The notes beneath the pieces were generated by a model. The model made no database searches, was not told the DNA's origin, and saw nothing but the letters and a program-made list of their open reading frames with translations. The translations under genes were made by a program, and so were the position numbers. From an uncultured Acinetobacter sp. (GTDB lineage Bacteria > Cyanobacteriota > Vampirovibrionia > Gastranaerophilales > Gastranaerophilaceae), in the NCBI GenBank assembly GCA_946623365.1, contig CAMORE010000068.1, positions 1-11,036 of the forward strand: DNA of 11,036 nucleotides, read 5' to 3'. Of this stretch, positions 1-6,173 are shown in pieces (positions within the stretch are counted from its first letter, which is position 1; each line of letters opens with the position of its first letter).

Positions 1-2850
1 GCAAATACAGAAGAAGTTTGCAATAAATGTCATGTTGAGATAGAACTTCATAATGCTCCGTTGCCGCATTATGATGTTCCGGATGAGTTTATTTTTACAT
101 CAGATGATGTTGACGAAAAAATTATTGAAAGATTAAAAAAGAAAAATAAAACAGAAAATAGAGAAGATGTTATTGAAGAAGCAAAATATATTCAAGGTAT
201 AGAAAATTATCTTGAGCATATTGTTTTTGAGGGACTTAAAAAACGATACGGAGATCCTGTTCCTGATTCAATAGTGGAACGTGCTAAATATGAATTAGGT
301 GTAATTAATCAAATGGGATTCCCTGCGTATTTCATGATAACTTGGGATTTTATTCACTTCGCAAAAACTCATGATATTCCTGTAGGTCCCGGAAGAGGTT
401 CAGCAGCAGGTTCGGTTGTTGCGTATGCTCTTGAGATTACGGATATAGACCCTATTTATCATAAGCTGTTGTTTGAAAGATTTTTAAATCCCGAACGTTT
501 CACCATGCCTGATATTGATATAGACTTTTGTATTGATAGAAGAAGTGAAGTAATTGATTATGTAACACAAAAGTATGGTGAAGATAAGGTTTGTCAAATT
601 ATAACATTTTCTACTTATGCTCCAAAAGCTGCGTTTAAAGGAGTCGGAAGAGTTCTGCAAGTTCCGTTTACTGAAAGTAACAGAATTACAGGATTAATTG
701 AACCTGCTTTAGATGTTGCAAGAGCAACAAATCCAAAAGCAGAATGGCTAAGAGATATTATTCAATCAGAAGGAACCTCTGAGTTTAAACAACTTTATGA
801 TGAAGATTTTCAGATAACAAATCCTGACACAGGAAAAGTTATAAGCTTTAAACGCTGGGTGGATATGGCTGTTGCAATAGAAGGGCTTAAATGCGGTACT
901 GGTACTCATGCTGCCGGTGTAATTATATCTCACGCTCCTTTAGATACTATTCTTCCTGTTCAGCCTTCTAAAGACGGTATTGTTCAAACAGGCTATCCTA
1001 AGCATGAAGCAACAGAAGTTCTTGACCTTTTGAAAATGGACTTTTTAGGCTTAAGAAACCTAACCATGATTACAAAAACGGTAAAAATGGTAAAAAAATA
1101 TCGTGGTATTGATGTAGATATAAATCATATTCCGCTGGATGATAAACCAACATATGATATGCTTGTAAAAGGTGAAACAATCGGTGTATTTCAACTTGAA
1201 TCTCAAGGAATGATGAACCTTGTAAAACGTTTAAAACCTGACGTGTTTGAAGATTTAGGCGCTTTGGTTGCACTATTTCGTCCGGGGCCTCTTGGATCAG
1301 GCATGGTTGATGATTTTGTGGCAAGAAAACATGGACAGCAGGCTATAACGTATGCTCACCCGTTACTAGAACCTGTTTTAAAAGATACGTACGGAACAAT
1401 TGTATATCAAGAGCAAATTATGCAGGTTTTCCAAGTCCTTGCCGATTATTCACTCGGTCAAGCTGATCAGGTGCGTCGTATGATGGGTAAAAAAGACCTT
1501 AAAACAATGGAAGAGCAAAGGGGTAAATTTATTGAAGCATCTGCAAAACATGATATGAAAAAAGAGGATGCAGAGAAATTATTTAACCAAATTCTGGCAT
1601 TTGCTTCTTATTGCTTTAACAGGTCGCACTCTGCTGCATATGCATTTGTTGCTTATCAAACTGCATATTTAAAATGCCATTATCCTGTTGAATATTTTTC
1701 AGCTTTGTTGTCCAGTGTTTCTGATAATAAGGACCAAACTCAGTTGTATATTGAAGAGGCTCAAAAATACGGAAGCAAAGTACTTGCACCGGATATAAAT
1801 AAGTCATATTTAGAGTATGCACCGGATGGTGATAATATACGTTTCGGTATGGCTGCAATAAAAGGTGTGGGCGCTCCTGTAGTTGAGGCAATTATTAAAG
1901 AACGAGAAGAAAACGGGGATTTTAAGAGTATTTTTGATTTTTGTAAACGTGTTGATGCAAAATACGTTAATAAAAAATCTCTTGAAGGCTTAATTAAATC
2001 AGGAGCATTTTCAAACATAGAAAAAAGTCGTAAACAGCTCTTTGAAAATATTGAGCATATACTTGATGTAACTTCAAAAGAAGCGAAAGATAAAGCAATG
2101 GGACAGGTCAGTCTTTTTGCTGCCTTAGGCGGAGATGATGAATTTTCAAATGCTCAATATCAATTAATAGGTAGTGATGAAGAATATACCGATAAAGAAA
2201 TTCAGCTTTTGGAAAAAGAATTTTTAGGTTTTTATGTCACATCACACCCTCTTTTTTCAATAAGAGATAAAATGCAATTCCTAAAGACACATAACGTTTC
2301 GGAACTTGCTGAACAAAAGGAAGAAGCTGAAGTTACAATATGCGGTCTGATTACGGCAACCAGACAGATTCCGACAAAAAAAGACCCGTCAAAATTTCTT
2401 AGGTTTGTTACATTAGAAGATTTAACAGGAAAAGTTGACTGCGTTTGTTTTCATAAAAAGCTTCAGGAATATGGTGAAATATTAGTGCAAGATGAAAAAG
2501 TTATAATAACCGGAAAAGTTCAACATCGTGGCGAAGATTCAATATCTGTTCTTATTGATTCTGTCAAATCTGTGGACAATGCTAATATTGTTACGGTAAA
2601 TCTAAAACGTGAAGTAAAATACGAAGAATTATGCGGAATAAAAAATATATTGGCAAAACACCATGGTGATGACCCTGTTATGTTCAAACTTCCGCCGGTA
2701 AACGGTTATAGCACAAGAATTCTAACATCTCCAATTTTCTGGGTAAGTTCAACTAATGATTTTGTACATCATATGACAAGTGTTTTCCCGAATGAAGTTG
2801 ATGTTTCAATACGATCTTTAGATCAACCTTTAGAAAGTGCAAATATTTAA
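1..2850 (+). CDS. dnaE: DNA polymerase III subunit alpha (DnaE), 5'-truncated by the window edge
   Basis: Replicative C-family DNA polymerase. The reading frame is open from base 1, so the TTG at 61 is an internal Leu codon and the N-terminal PHP domain and true start lie upstream; 949 residues are visible of a family length near 1150. Counting from base 1, the palm shows GPGRGSAAGS (about residue 129), PDIDIDF with the catalytic Asp cluster (171/173/175) and the third catalytic Asp in KMDFLGLR (347). These are followed by RPGPLGSGM, the fingers, a helix-hairpin-helix (IKGVGAPVV, about 620), the internal beta-clamp-binding pentapeptide QVSLF (702-706) and an OB fold (about 778-855). No frameshift or internal stop is present. 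The conserved ASY|CFNRSHS stretch (1606-1626), where Cyanobacteria carry a split intein, is uninterrupted. The stop is followed by a 78-base gap before the sigma/anti-sigma operon. Confidence 0.97.
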   Translation, partial: ANTEEVCNKCHVEIELHNAPLPHYDVPDEFIFTSDDVDEKIIERLKKKNKTENREDVIEEAKYIQGIENYLEHIVFEGLKKRYGDPVPDSIVERAKYELGVINQMGFPAYFMITWDFIHFAKTHDIPVGPGRGSAAGSVVAYALEITDIDPIYHKLLFERFLNPERFTMPDIDIDFCIDRRSEVIDYVTQKYGEDKVCQIITFSTYAPKAAFKGVGRVLQVPFTESNRITGLIEPALDVARATNPKAEWLRDIIQSEGTSEFKQLYDEDFQITNPDTGKVISFKRWVDMAVAIEGLKCGTGTHAAGVIISHAPLDTILPVQPSKDGIVQTGYPKHEATEVLDLLKMDFLGLRNLTMITKTVKMVKKYRGIDVDINHIPLDDKPTYDMLVKGETIGVFQLESQGMMNLVKRLKPDVFEDLGALVALFRPGPLGSGMVDDFVARKHGQQAITYAHPLLEPVLKDTYGTIVYQEQIMQVFQVLADYSLGQADQVRRMMGKKDLKTMEEQRGKFIEASAKHDMKKEDAEKLFNQILAFASYCFNRSHSAAYAFVAYQTAYLKCHYPVEYFSALLSSVSDNKDQTQLYIEEAQKYGSKVLAPDINKSYLEYAPDGDNIRFGMAAIKGVGAPVVEAIIKEREENGDFKSIFDFCKRVDAKYVNKKSLEGLIKSGAFSNIEKSRKQLFENIEHILDVTSKEAKDKAMGQVSLFAALGGDDEFSNAQYQLIGSDEEYTDKEIQLLEKEFLGFYVTSHPLFSIRDKMQFLKTHNVSELAEQKEEAEVTICGLITATRQIPTKKDPSKFLRFVTLEDLTGKVDCVCFHKKLQEYGEILVQDEKVIITGKVQHRGEDSISVLIDSVKSVDNANIVTVNLKREVKYEELCGIKNILAKHHGDDPVMFKLPPVNGYSTRILTSPIFWVSSTNDFVHHMTSVFPNEVDVSIRSLDQPLESANI

Positions 2851-2872
2851 TATTGCTGAATTTAAATATTTG
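2840..2872. repeat. AT-rich inverted repeat across the dnaE stop codon
   Basis: CAAATATTTAA (2840-2850, including the stop codon) and TTAAATATTTG (2862-2872) are perfect 11-bp complements around an 11-base loop. Only one pair is G-C and no T-tract follows, so as a terminator it would be weak. It could be a 3'-end stabilising hairpin of the dnaE mRNA or chance in AT-rich DNA. Confidence 0.4.
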
Positions 2873-2883
2873 AAGAATAAAAA

Positions 2884-2913
2884 TGAACAAAATATTTTTC
2901 ATTTCGTTATAAT
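2884..2913 (+). promoter_or_regulatory. Promoter of the anti-sigma/sigma operon, ECF-like with overlapping TATAAT
   Basis: The gap after dnaE holds TGAAC (2884-2888), exactly 16 bases, then CGT (2905-2907), running directly into TATAAT (2908-2913). ECF sigma factors commonly recognise a GAAC/AAC -35 and a CGT-type -10 at 16-17 bases, and usually transcribe their own operon. The TATAAT could also serve the housekeeping sigma, with a poor -35 (TGAACA, 18-base spacer), but that would start transcription only about 9 bases before the ATG. The spacer carries an imperfect inverted repeat (2883-2902). The GTGAGG ribosome site is at 2918-2923. The assignment is by pattern only. Confidence 0.5.
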
Positions 2914-2928
2914 AGTAGTGAGGTCGAT

Positions 2929-3282
2929 ATGAAAAATAAATGCTCTAAATACGAAGAATTATTTGTTTCAACATCTTCTCAAGAAGAACTGGAAAAACAT
3001 ATTCAAGAATGTGAAGAATGCAGGCGGGAATATGAAGAACAGCAGAAAGTTTCTTCTCTTCTTGATGAAGTTAAGTTGTATTATTACGCAAAACGTAAAA
3101 CACGCACAGCGAGACTCAGAGCTGCTTGTGCAATTATGTTTTTAATGTTTTCAGTTATTTCAGTTACAGGTTGGGCGCTGAATGATGACGATTTAATGGA
3201 TACATTAAAATACGGGAATACTCTTTCTGCTGAAGATTTAGGCTTTCCTGTTGACTCAGACGGATTATTAATGGTAGATTAA
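2929..3282 (+). CDS. Putative membrane anti-sigma factor with ZAS zinc-binding motif
   Basis: A 117-residue protein likely to bind and hold inactive the ECF sigma factor encoded immediately downstream. The cytoplasmic N-terminal part has the zinc anti-sigma signature: C5, then H24-x3-C28-x2-C31 (KHIQECEEC), followed by a charged helix. A single transmembrane segment is visible at about residues 64-84 (AACAIMFLMFSVISVTGWAL) after a basic stretch (KRKTRTARLR), which predicts the N-terminus in the cytoplasm. Only about 33 acidic residues lie outside. The start has a ribosome site GTGAGG five bases upstream. Its stop overlaps the sigma start by one base (TAATG), implying translational coupling and near-stoichiometric production. 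Placing the anti-sigma gene before the sigma gene reverses the commonest order. The motif and neighbour support the call; the partner is inferred from context. Confidence 0.82.
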   Translation: MKNKCSKYEELFVSTSSQEELEKHIQECEECRREYEEQQKVSSLLDEVKLYYYAKRKTRTARLRAACAIMFLMFSVISVTGWALNDDDLMDTLKYGNTLSAEDLGFPVDSDGLLMVD

Positions 3283-3779
3283 TGAACTTCGAAGAACTGA
3301 TTAAAACAAATAAACAAAATATAAAAAATATTATCAGACTGATAACAAAACGTGATAACGAAGATATAGAACAAGAAGTTTATATTAAGTTATGGAAAAA
3401 TGCTGACAAGTATGAAGAACGCGGCTCGCTCAAGAGTTGGGTTAATACTGTTGCTAAAAATGCTTCTAAGGATTATTTAAAATCATCGGTGGTAAAAAAT
3501 GAACAAAATTGTACTGCAGACGAAGATGTCATTGTTAACCTGCGTGATAGAAAAAGAACTCCAGAAGACAACGTAATTACTACAGAAAGGCAAAAACGAA
3601 TCATTAATGCAGTTGAACATTTAAAACCAAAATTTAAAGAAGTAATTTTAATATGTGAAATATACGGATATACATACGAGGAAGCTTCCGTAAAGTTGAA
3701 TTGTCCGGTAGGGACTATAAAATCAAGAATCTTCAATGCTAAAAAAGAACTTGCTGCTGTATTAAGTGATTTAATTTAA
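3282..3779 (+). CDS. ECF-family RNA polymerase sigma factor
   Basis: A 165-residue sigma-70-family protein of the short extracytoplasmic-function type, which has only regions 2 and 4. Region 2 spans about residues 25-68 (DNEDIEQEVYIKLWKNADKY, then LKSWVNTVAKNASKDYLKS), covering core binding and -10 recognition. An acidic linker containing DRKRTPED follows. Region 4 spans about 103-160, with the helix-turn-helix YTYEEASVKLNCPVGTIKSR that reads the -35 element. The ATG at 3282 shares its A with the upstream anti-sigma stop codon, so no separate ribosome site is needed. The third gene starts 17 bases after this stop, so all three are probably co-transcribed. The likely targets are its own operon and envelope genes. 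The ECF family is clear; the stimulus is unknown. Confidence 0.93.
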   Translation: MNFEELIKTNKQNIKNIIRLITKRDNEDIEQEVYIKLWKNADKYEERGSLKSWVNTVAKNASKDYLKSSVVKNEQNCTADEDVIVNLRDRKRTPEDNVITTERQKRIINAVEHLKPKFKEVILICEIYGYTYEEASVKLNCPVGTIKSRIFNAKKELAAVLSDLI

Positions 3780-3796
3780 AGAAAGGTAAAAAAGAT

Positions 3797-4348
3797 ATGA
3801 AAAAGCTATTAATTATTACATGTGCTATGTGCATTTTATCAGGTGTAGCAAACGCAAATGAAAAAATTGCAAAACCTGATGTTTTACAAAAAGATGCAGG
3901 TATAGAAAAAAATCTGCCTAAAATGCCGTCACAAGAACAAATTCGTAAAATCAGAAAAGCTCATGAAAATGCTTTTGAACAAAAACTTGGGCTGACAGAA
4001 GTCCAAAAATTAAAAGCAAGAGAGCTAAGAAAAAGCAGCCACGCTAAAATTGAACCTGTTATGAGAGATATAAGAGCTAAAAAACAAGAAGCTGAAGCTG
4101 TCAGAAATTCAAAATTAACTGTACAAGCTCAAGAAGAAAAATTAACTGCAATAGATAATGATTTAAAAGTCTTAGAAAAACAGGCTAAAGAAATAAGACA
4201 GCAAAACATGAAAGACTTTGAAGCAATATTAACTAAGGACCAAAAAAAGACGTTAAAAAACATGAAAAAGGAAGGCAGGAAAAAATTTGATAATCGCAGA
4301 AAGGAACTTCTTCCTCCGCCTCCGTTAAAACAAAATGAAATCAAATAA
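3797..4348 (+). CDS. Periplasmic Spy/CpxP-like LTXXQ protein
   Basis: A 183-residue exported, strongly helical and basic protein. A Sec signal peptide is evident (residues 1-20, KK then a hydrophobic core, cleavage predicted after ANA). The mature part carries two LTxxQ motifs, LTEVQ (66-70) and LTKDQ (145-149), separated by a long charged helix-forming stretch. This arrangement is typical of the Spy/CpxP/ZraP superfamily of periplasmic chaperones and envelope-stress or metal sensors. The C-terminus is Pro-rich (PPPP, 173-176). Few His, Met or Cys residues occur in the mature chain, so the sequence favours a chaperone or general stress sensor over a metal sensor. It lies 17 bases after the sigma gene with a GAAAGG ribosome site (3781-3786), which makes it the third operon member. 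It may report envelope state to the anti-sigma factor or be the effector that the sigma factor induces. Confidence 0.8.
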   Translation: MKKLLIITCAMCILSGVANANEKIAKPDVLQKDAGIEKNLPKMPSQEQIRKIRKAHENAFEQKLGLTEVQKLKARELRKSSHAKIEPVMRDIRAKKQEAEAVRNSKLTVQAQEEKLTAIDNDLKVLEKQAKEIRQQNMKDFEAILTKDQKKTLKNMKKEGRKKFDNRRKELLPPPPLKQNEIK

Positions 4349-4360
4349 TTAATAAACAAT

Positions 4361-4384
4361 AAGGGTGCCATAAATGGCACCCTT
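4361..4384. terminator. Bidirectional intrinsic terminator between convergent genes
   Basis: AAGGGTGCCA (4361-4370) and TGGCACCCTT (4375-4384) form a perfect 10-bp, GC-containing stem with a four-base TAAA loop. It lies 12 bases after the Spy-like stop and 23 bases from the end of the convergent minus-strand gene. The flanks are T-rich on both strands (AAATTTT on plus; TTATTGTTTATT on minus), so it can serve both transcripts. Confidence 0.88.
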
Positions 4385-4407
4385 CAAATTTTAAACAGAA
4401 TTAAAGA

Positions 4408-4800
4408 CTACAGCATATTTTGTCTGATTTTTTCCTTAGCTTTGTCAATCTCTCTAATTCTTCTTTCTACTGCTCTTACTTGTTTTTTTAATGCATTTCT
4501 TTCTGTTTTAACCAATTTATACTGAGCATCTACATCTGCAAATTTTGTTTTTATATTTAACAGTTCATTTCTAATATCAATTTGTGCATTATCCAATTGT
4601 TGAATTGCATTTTGTATATTACCGTTTCCAATCGCTTCTTCAGTAGCAGCTGAGCTTGCAGAGGAACTGTTGCTTCCGCTGGATAATGATGTTCCGTAAG
4701 CGGTATCATTAAAATCTAAAGGTGTAAATGCATTTCCATCAGCATATACAATACCGGTACAAGCTGCTATCAGACTTAAAGTTAAAACCAATTTTTTCAT
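4408..4800 (-). CDS. Small secreted or lipid-anchored coiled-coil protein, function unknown
   Basis: A 130-residue protein exported by Sec. The N-terminus MKKLVLTLSLIAACTGIVYA reads as a signal peptide with possible cleavage after VYA (residue 20). It also contains a passable lipobox, I-A-A-C14, so a lipoprotein fate cannot be excluded. A low-complexity Ser-rich linker follows (SLSSGSNSSSASSAA, about 38-52). From about residue 60 to the C-terminus it is a heptad-like, highly charged helix (QQLDNAQIDIRNELLNIK onwards), probably an oligomeric coiled coil. The start is supported by an AGGAGAA ribosome site (4807-4813 on the complement) six bases upstream. It is convergent with the Spy-like gene and divergent from the cysteine-cluster gene. 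I recognise no family. A periplasmic spacer or chaperone-like role is possible from shape only. Confidence 0.8.
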   Translation of the reverse strand: MKKLVLTLSLIAACTGIVYADGNAFTPLDFNDTAYGTSLSSGSNSSSASSAATEEAIGNGNIQNAIQQLDNAQIDIRNELLNIKTKFADVDAQYKLVKTERNALKKQVRAVERRIREIDKAKEKIRQNML

Positions 4801-4851
4801 TATTTATTCTCCTATTTTTAATATACATTTATCATATTACATTTTATATAT

Positions 4852-4879
4852 TTTACACATCCTATATTAAATGTATAAT
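4852..4879 (+). promoter_or_regulatory. Sigma-A-type promoter giving a probable leaderless mRNA
   Basis: TTTACA (-35, 4852-4857), a 16-base spacer and a perfect TATAAT (-10, 4874-4879). The expected start, about seven bases after the -10, falls at 4886-4887, on the A of the ATG at 4887. No Shine-Dalgarno sequence lies between the -10 and the ATG (only TATTTTT). Confidence 0.75.
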
Positions 4880-4886
4880 TATTTTT

Positions 4887-5339
4887 ATGAATAAAGATTT
4901 ATGTAATCAATGCGGAGCATGCTGCCAAAATATCAGACTTGATTTAGAAAACAGAATTCTATATTGGGACGGAAAAAAAACATTGGATGATGAATTTTTG
5001 TCAATGCTATATCCGATAAATGCAGTTGATGGAATTTACGCTTGTAAGTTTCTAAAAAATAACTTATGTACTAATTTAAACAAGCCTGAAGTTTGTTGTA
5101 TGTATCCGTCATCACCATTTGCAGAACTTCCTGATTCTTGTGATTATCGTGGAGAAATATTTATTCTAAATGAAAATATAAAGCATCGGATAAGAAAGTT
5201 AAAAGAAGAGGTCATACACTATAGTGCAATAATAAGTACAATAAGTGATAAAAGAGAACAAAACCAACTTAATAAAATAATATCAGCTCATAAAAAAATA
5301 ATAGATAAATATAAAGATTATGGTTCAGAGAATTGGTAG
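4887..5339 (+). CDS. YkgJ-family CxxCxxCC cysteine-cluster protein
   Basis: A 150-residue cytoplasmic protein of the CxxCxxCC (YkgJ/PF03692-type) family, predicted to bind zinc or an iron-sulfur cluster; no member role is firmly known to me. The defining N-terminal motif is C6-x2-C9-x2-C12-C13. The family's second cluster follows: C53, C61, then KPEVCCMYP with C70/C71, resembling the usual RPxxCxxYP. The remaining C-terminal half is a charged helix (about 98-143) without cysteines. I chose the ATG at 4887 rather than the longer in-frame reading from 4728. The longer reading would overlap the divergent signal-peptide gene and add a low-complexity hydrophobic stretch, and a strong promoter points exactly to 4887. 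It appears leaderless and monocistronic. Confidence 0.88.
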   Translation: MNKDLCNQCGACCQNIRLDLENRILYWDGKKTLDDEFLSMLYPINAVDGIYACKFLKNNLCTNLNKPEVCCMYPSSPFAELPDSCDYRGEIFILNENIKHRIRKLKEEVIHYSAIISTISDKREQNQLNKIISAHKKIIDKYKDYGSENW

Positions 5340-5370
5340 TGCTGATTTTATTGTAACTTTCCCAAAAGAA

Positions 5371-5396
5371 AACAGGTCGGTTTAATCCTTCCTGTT
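5371..5396 (+). terminator. Possible weak terminator hairpin after the cysteine-cluster gene
   Basis: AACAGG (5371-5376) pairs with CCTGTT (5391-5396); inside, GG and CC can pair across a TC/TT mismatch, leaving a TTTAAT loop. AAGATTTT follows, which is a poor U-tract. It sits 32 bases after the stop at 5339 and no better terminator is visible there. Confidence 0.4.
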
Positions 5397-5462
5397 AAGA
5401 TTTTACACTAGCCGAAATATAAATAGCAACATTATTGTACAATAAAATATTAAAAAATACAA

Positions 5463-5491
5463 ATGAAATTTTATGTAATATATGTTATAAT
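5463..5491 (+). promoter_or_regulatory. Candidate upstream promoter (TATAAT at 5486-5491)
   Basis: ATGAAA (5463-5468), 17 bases, then TATAAT (5486-5491). The -10 is half of a perfect palindrome TATAAT-G-ATTATA (5486-5498), so a core could face either way. Forward transcription would give a leader of roughly 165 bases before the ATG at 5664, or a separate small RNA. Confidence 0.45.
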
Positions 5492-5560
5492 GATTATATC
5501 AAGGAGTTTTACGTCTTACGCCCCGTATTGTTACAAGCAATTAACAAAAAAAGTAAAAAA

Positions 5561-5576
5561 TGTTAAGATATGTAAC
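5561..5576. promoter_or_regulatory. HLR1-like direct-repeat box (OmpR-family regulator site)
   Basis: TGTTAA-GATA-TGTAAC, two half-sites at a 10-base period. On the minus strand it reads GTTACA-TATC-TTAACA. The cyanobacterial HLR1 box bound by RpaB is KTTACA-WWNN-KTTACA, so 11 of 12 half-site bases and both W positions fit. A nearly identical box lies at 8448-8463. It is centred about 80 bases upstream of the start expected from the 5614-5643 promoter. Confidence 0.5.
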
Positions 5577-5613
5577 AATTATATAAAAAGTATATACAAT
5601 TTTGTCAATTTTC

Positions 5614-5643
5614 TTTACATTTTTGTTTTTATATATGTATAAG
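5614..5643 (+). promoter_or_regulatory. Proximal promoter of the orphan gene at 5664
   Basis: TTTACA (5614-5619), an 18-base spacer and TATAAG (5638-5643). The predicted start near 5650 gives a leader of about 14 bases. Upstream of the ATG is only a purine-rich AAAGAGAAAG, a weak ribosome site. Confidence 0.55.
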
Positions 5644-5663
5644 AGTTATAAAGAGAAAGAAAT

Positions 5664-6173
5664 ATGAATTACCAATTAAACTCATACGTAAACAGAAAAG
5701 AAGCAGAAGCGCTAAAAGAACTTATTTTCAGAAGAGCGAAAGAAAGATCTGATGTCATGACCGGTGATGTTCAAGCTGACATCATGAACATTGCAAGAGA
5801 GTCTGTTGTTCAAAGTAAAAATCCGTTTGCTAAAATATTTACACAAACAGCGCAAGAAGTTAAAAATACATCCGAAGATGTTGTTACTGCTGTTGAAGAA
5901 AAAGTATCACCTCTCGACAAATTTGTTGAAACAATCGAAAGTGAAGCAGAGAAAGTCGGATTCCCGCAGAAAGATTTATCTCCCGCCGCTGTAAATCAAT
6001 ATAAAGAATATCAAGAAGAAGCATCTGCAAGACAAATTCAATCTACAATGCGTGAAGCAAGAGAAGGTTTAACATCTAAAAAGAGTTTTATGGGAGCATT
6101 GGAATTTTTAAATTCTCAAGCTGCGGTTTCATTACTCAACAAAAGAGCGAAGGGACTTGAGATAGTTGCTTAA
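5664..6173 (+). CDS. Orphan helical protein of unknown function
   Basis: A 169-residue soluble protein with no signal peptide or membrane segment. It is rich in Glu, Lys, Ala and Gln and looks almost wholly helical. Features are NRKEAEALKELIFRRAKERS near the N-terminus, an acidic middle (about 67-98, ending SEAEKVGF) and a C-terminal helical part (EEASARQIQSTMREAREG, then SFMGALEFLNSQAAVSLLNKRAKG). No catalytic motif or cysteine is present, so a structural, adaptor or secreted-effector role fits better than an enzyme. Codon and base use match the neighbours. It is transcribed alone, between an elaborate upstream region and its own terminator, and shares an HLR1-like box with the 813-residue orphan gene downstream. 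I recognise no family. Confidence 0.8.
   Translation: MNYQLNSYVNRKEAEALKELIFRRAKERSDVMTGDVQADIMNIARESVVQSKNPFAKIFTQTAQEVKNTSEDVVTAVEEKVSPLDKFVETIESEAEKVGFPQKDLSPAAVNQYKEYQEEASARQIQSTMREAREGLTSKKSFMGALEFLNSQAAVSLLNKRAKGLEIVA

Larger units (their letters stand above)
5340..5663. other. 324-base intergenic region with stacked regulatory elements
   Basis: No protein gene is supported here. In order it holds a weak hairpin (5371-5396), a promoter-like element with TATAAT at 5486-5491, AAGGAG at 5501-5506 without a usable start codon after it, and a short GC-richer block (5510-5527) containing a TACG-CCC-CGTA mini-hairpin. TGTTA/TAACA half-sites follow at 5529-5533 and 5542-5546, then the HLR1-like direct repeat (5561-5576) and a second promoter (5614-5643) just upstream of the next gene. 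The region is long for so compact a window. It may encode a small RNA or a long 5' leader. Confidence 0.6.

Noticed and set aside
61..63. TTG as the start codon of DnaE
   Set aside because: The frame is open to base 1 and the upstream residues (NTEEVCNKCHVEIEL) match conserved DnaE sequence, so the gene continues beyond the window.
1070..2018. Antisense reading frames inside dnaE
   Set aside because: They lie opposite well-conserved DnaE codons, have no ribosome sites or recognisable motifs, and are shadows of the real gene.
4728..4886. Upstream extension of the cysteine-cluster gene
   Set aside because: It would overlap the 5' end of the divergent signal-peptide gene, reads as AT-rich intergenic filler, and ignores the promoter pointing at ATG 4887.
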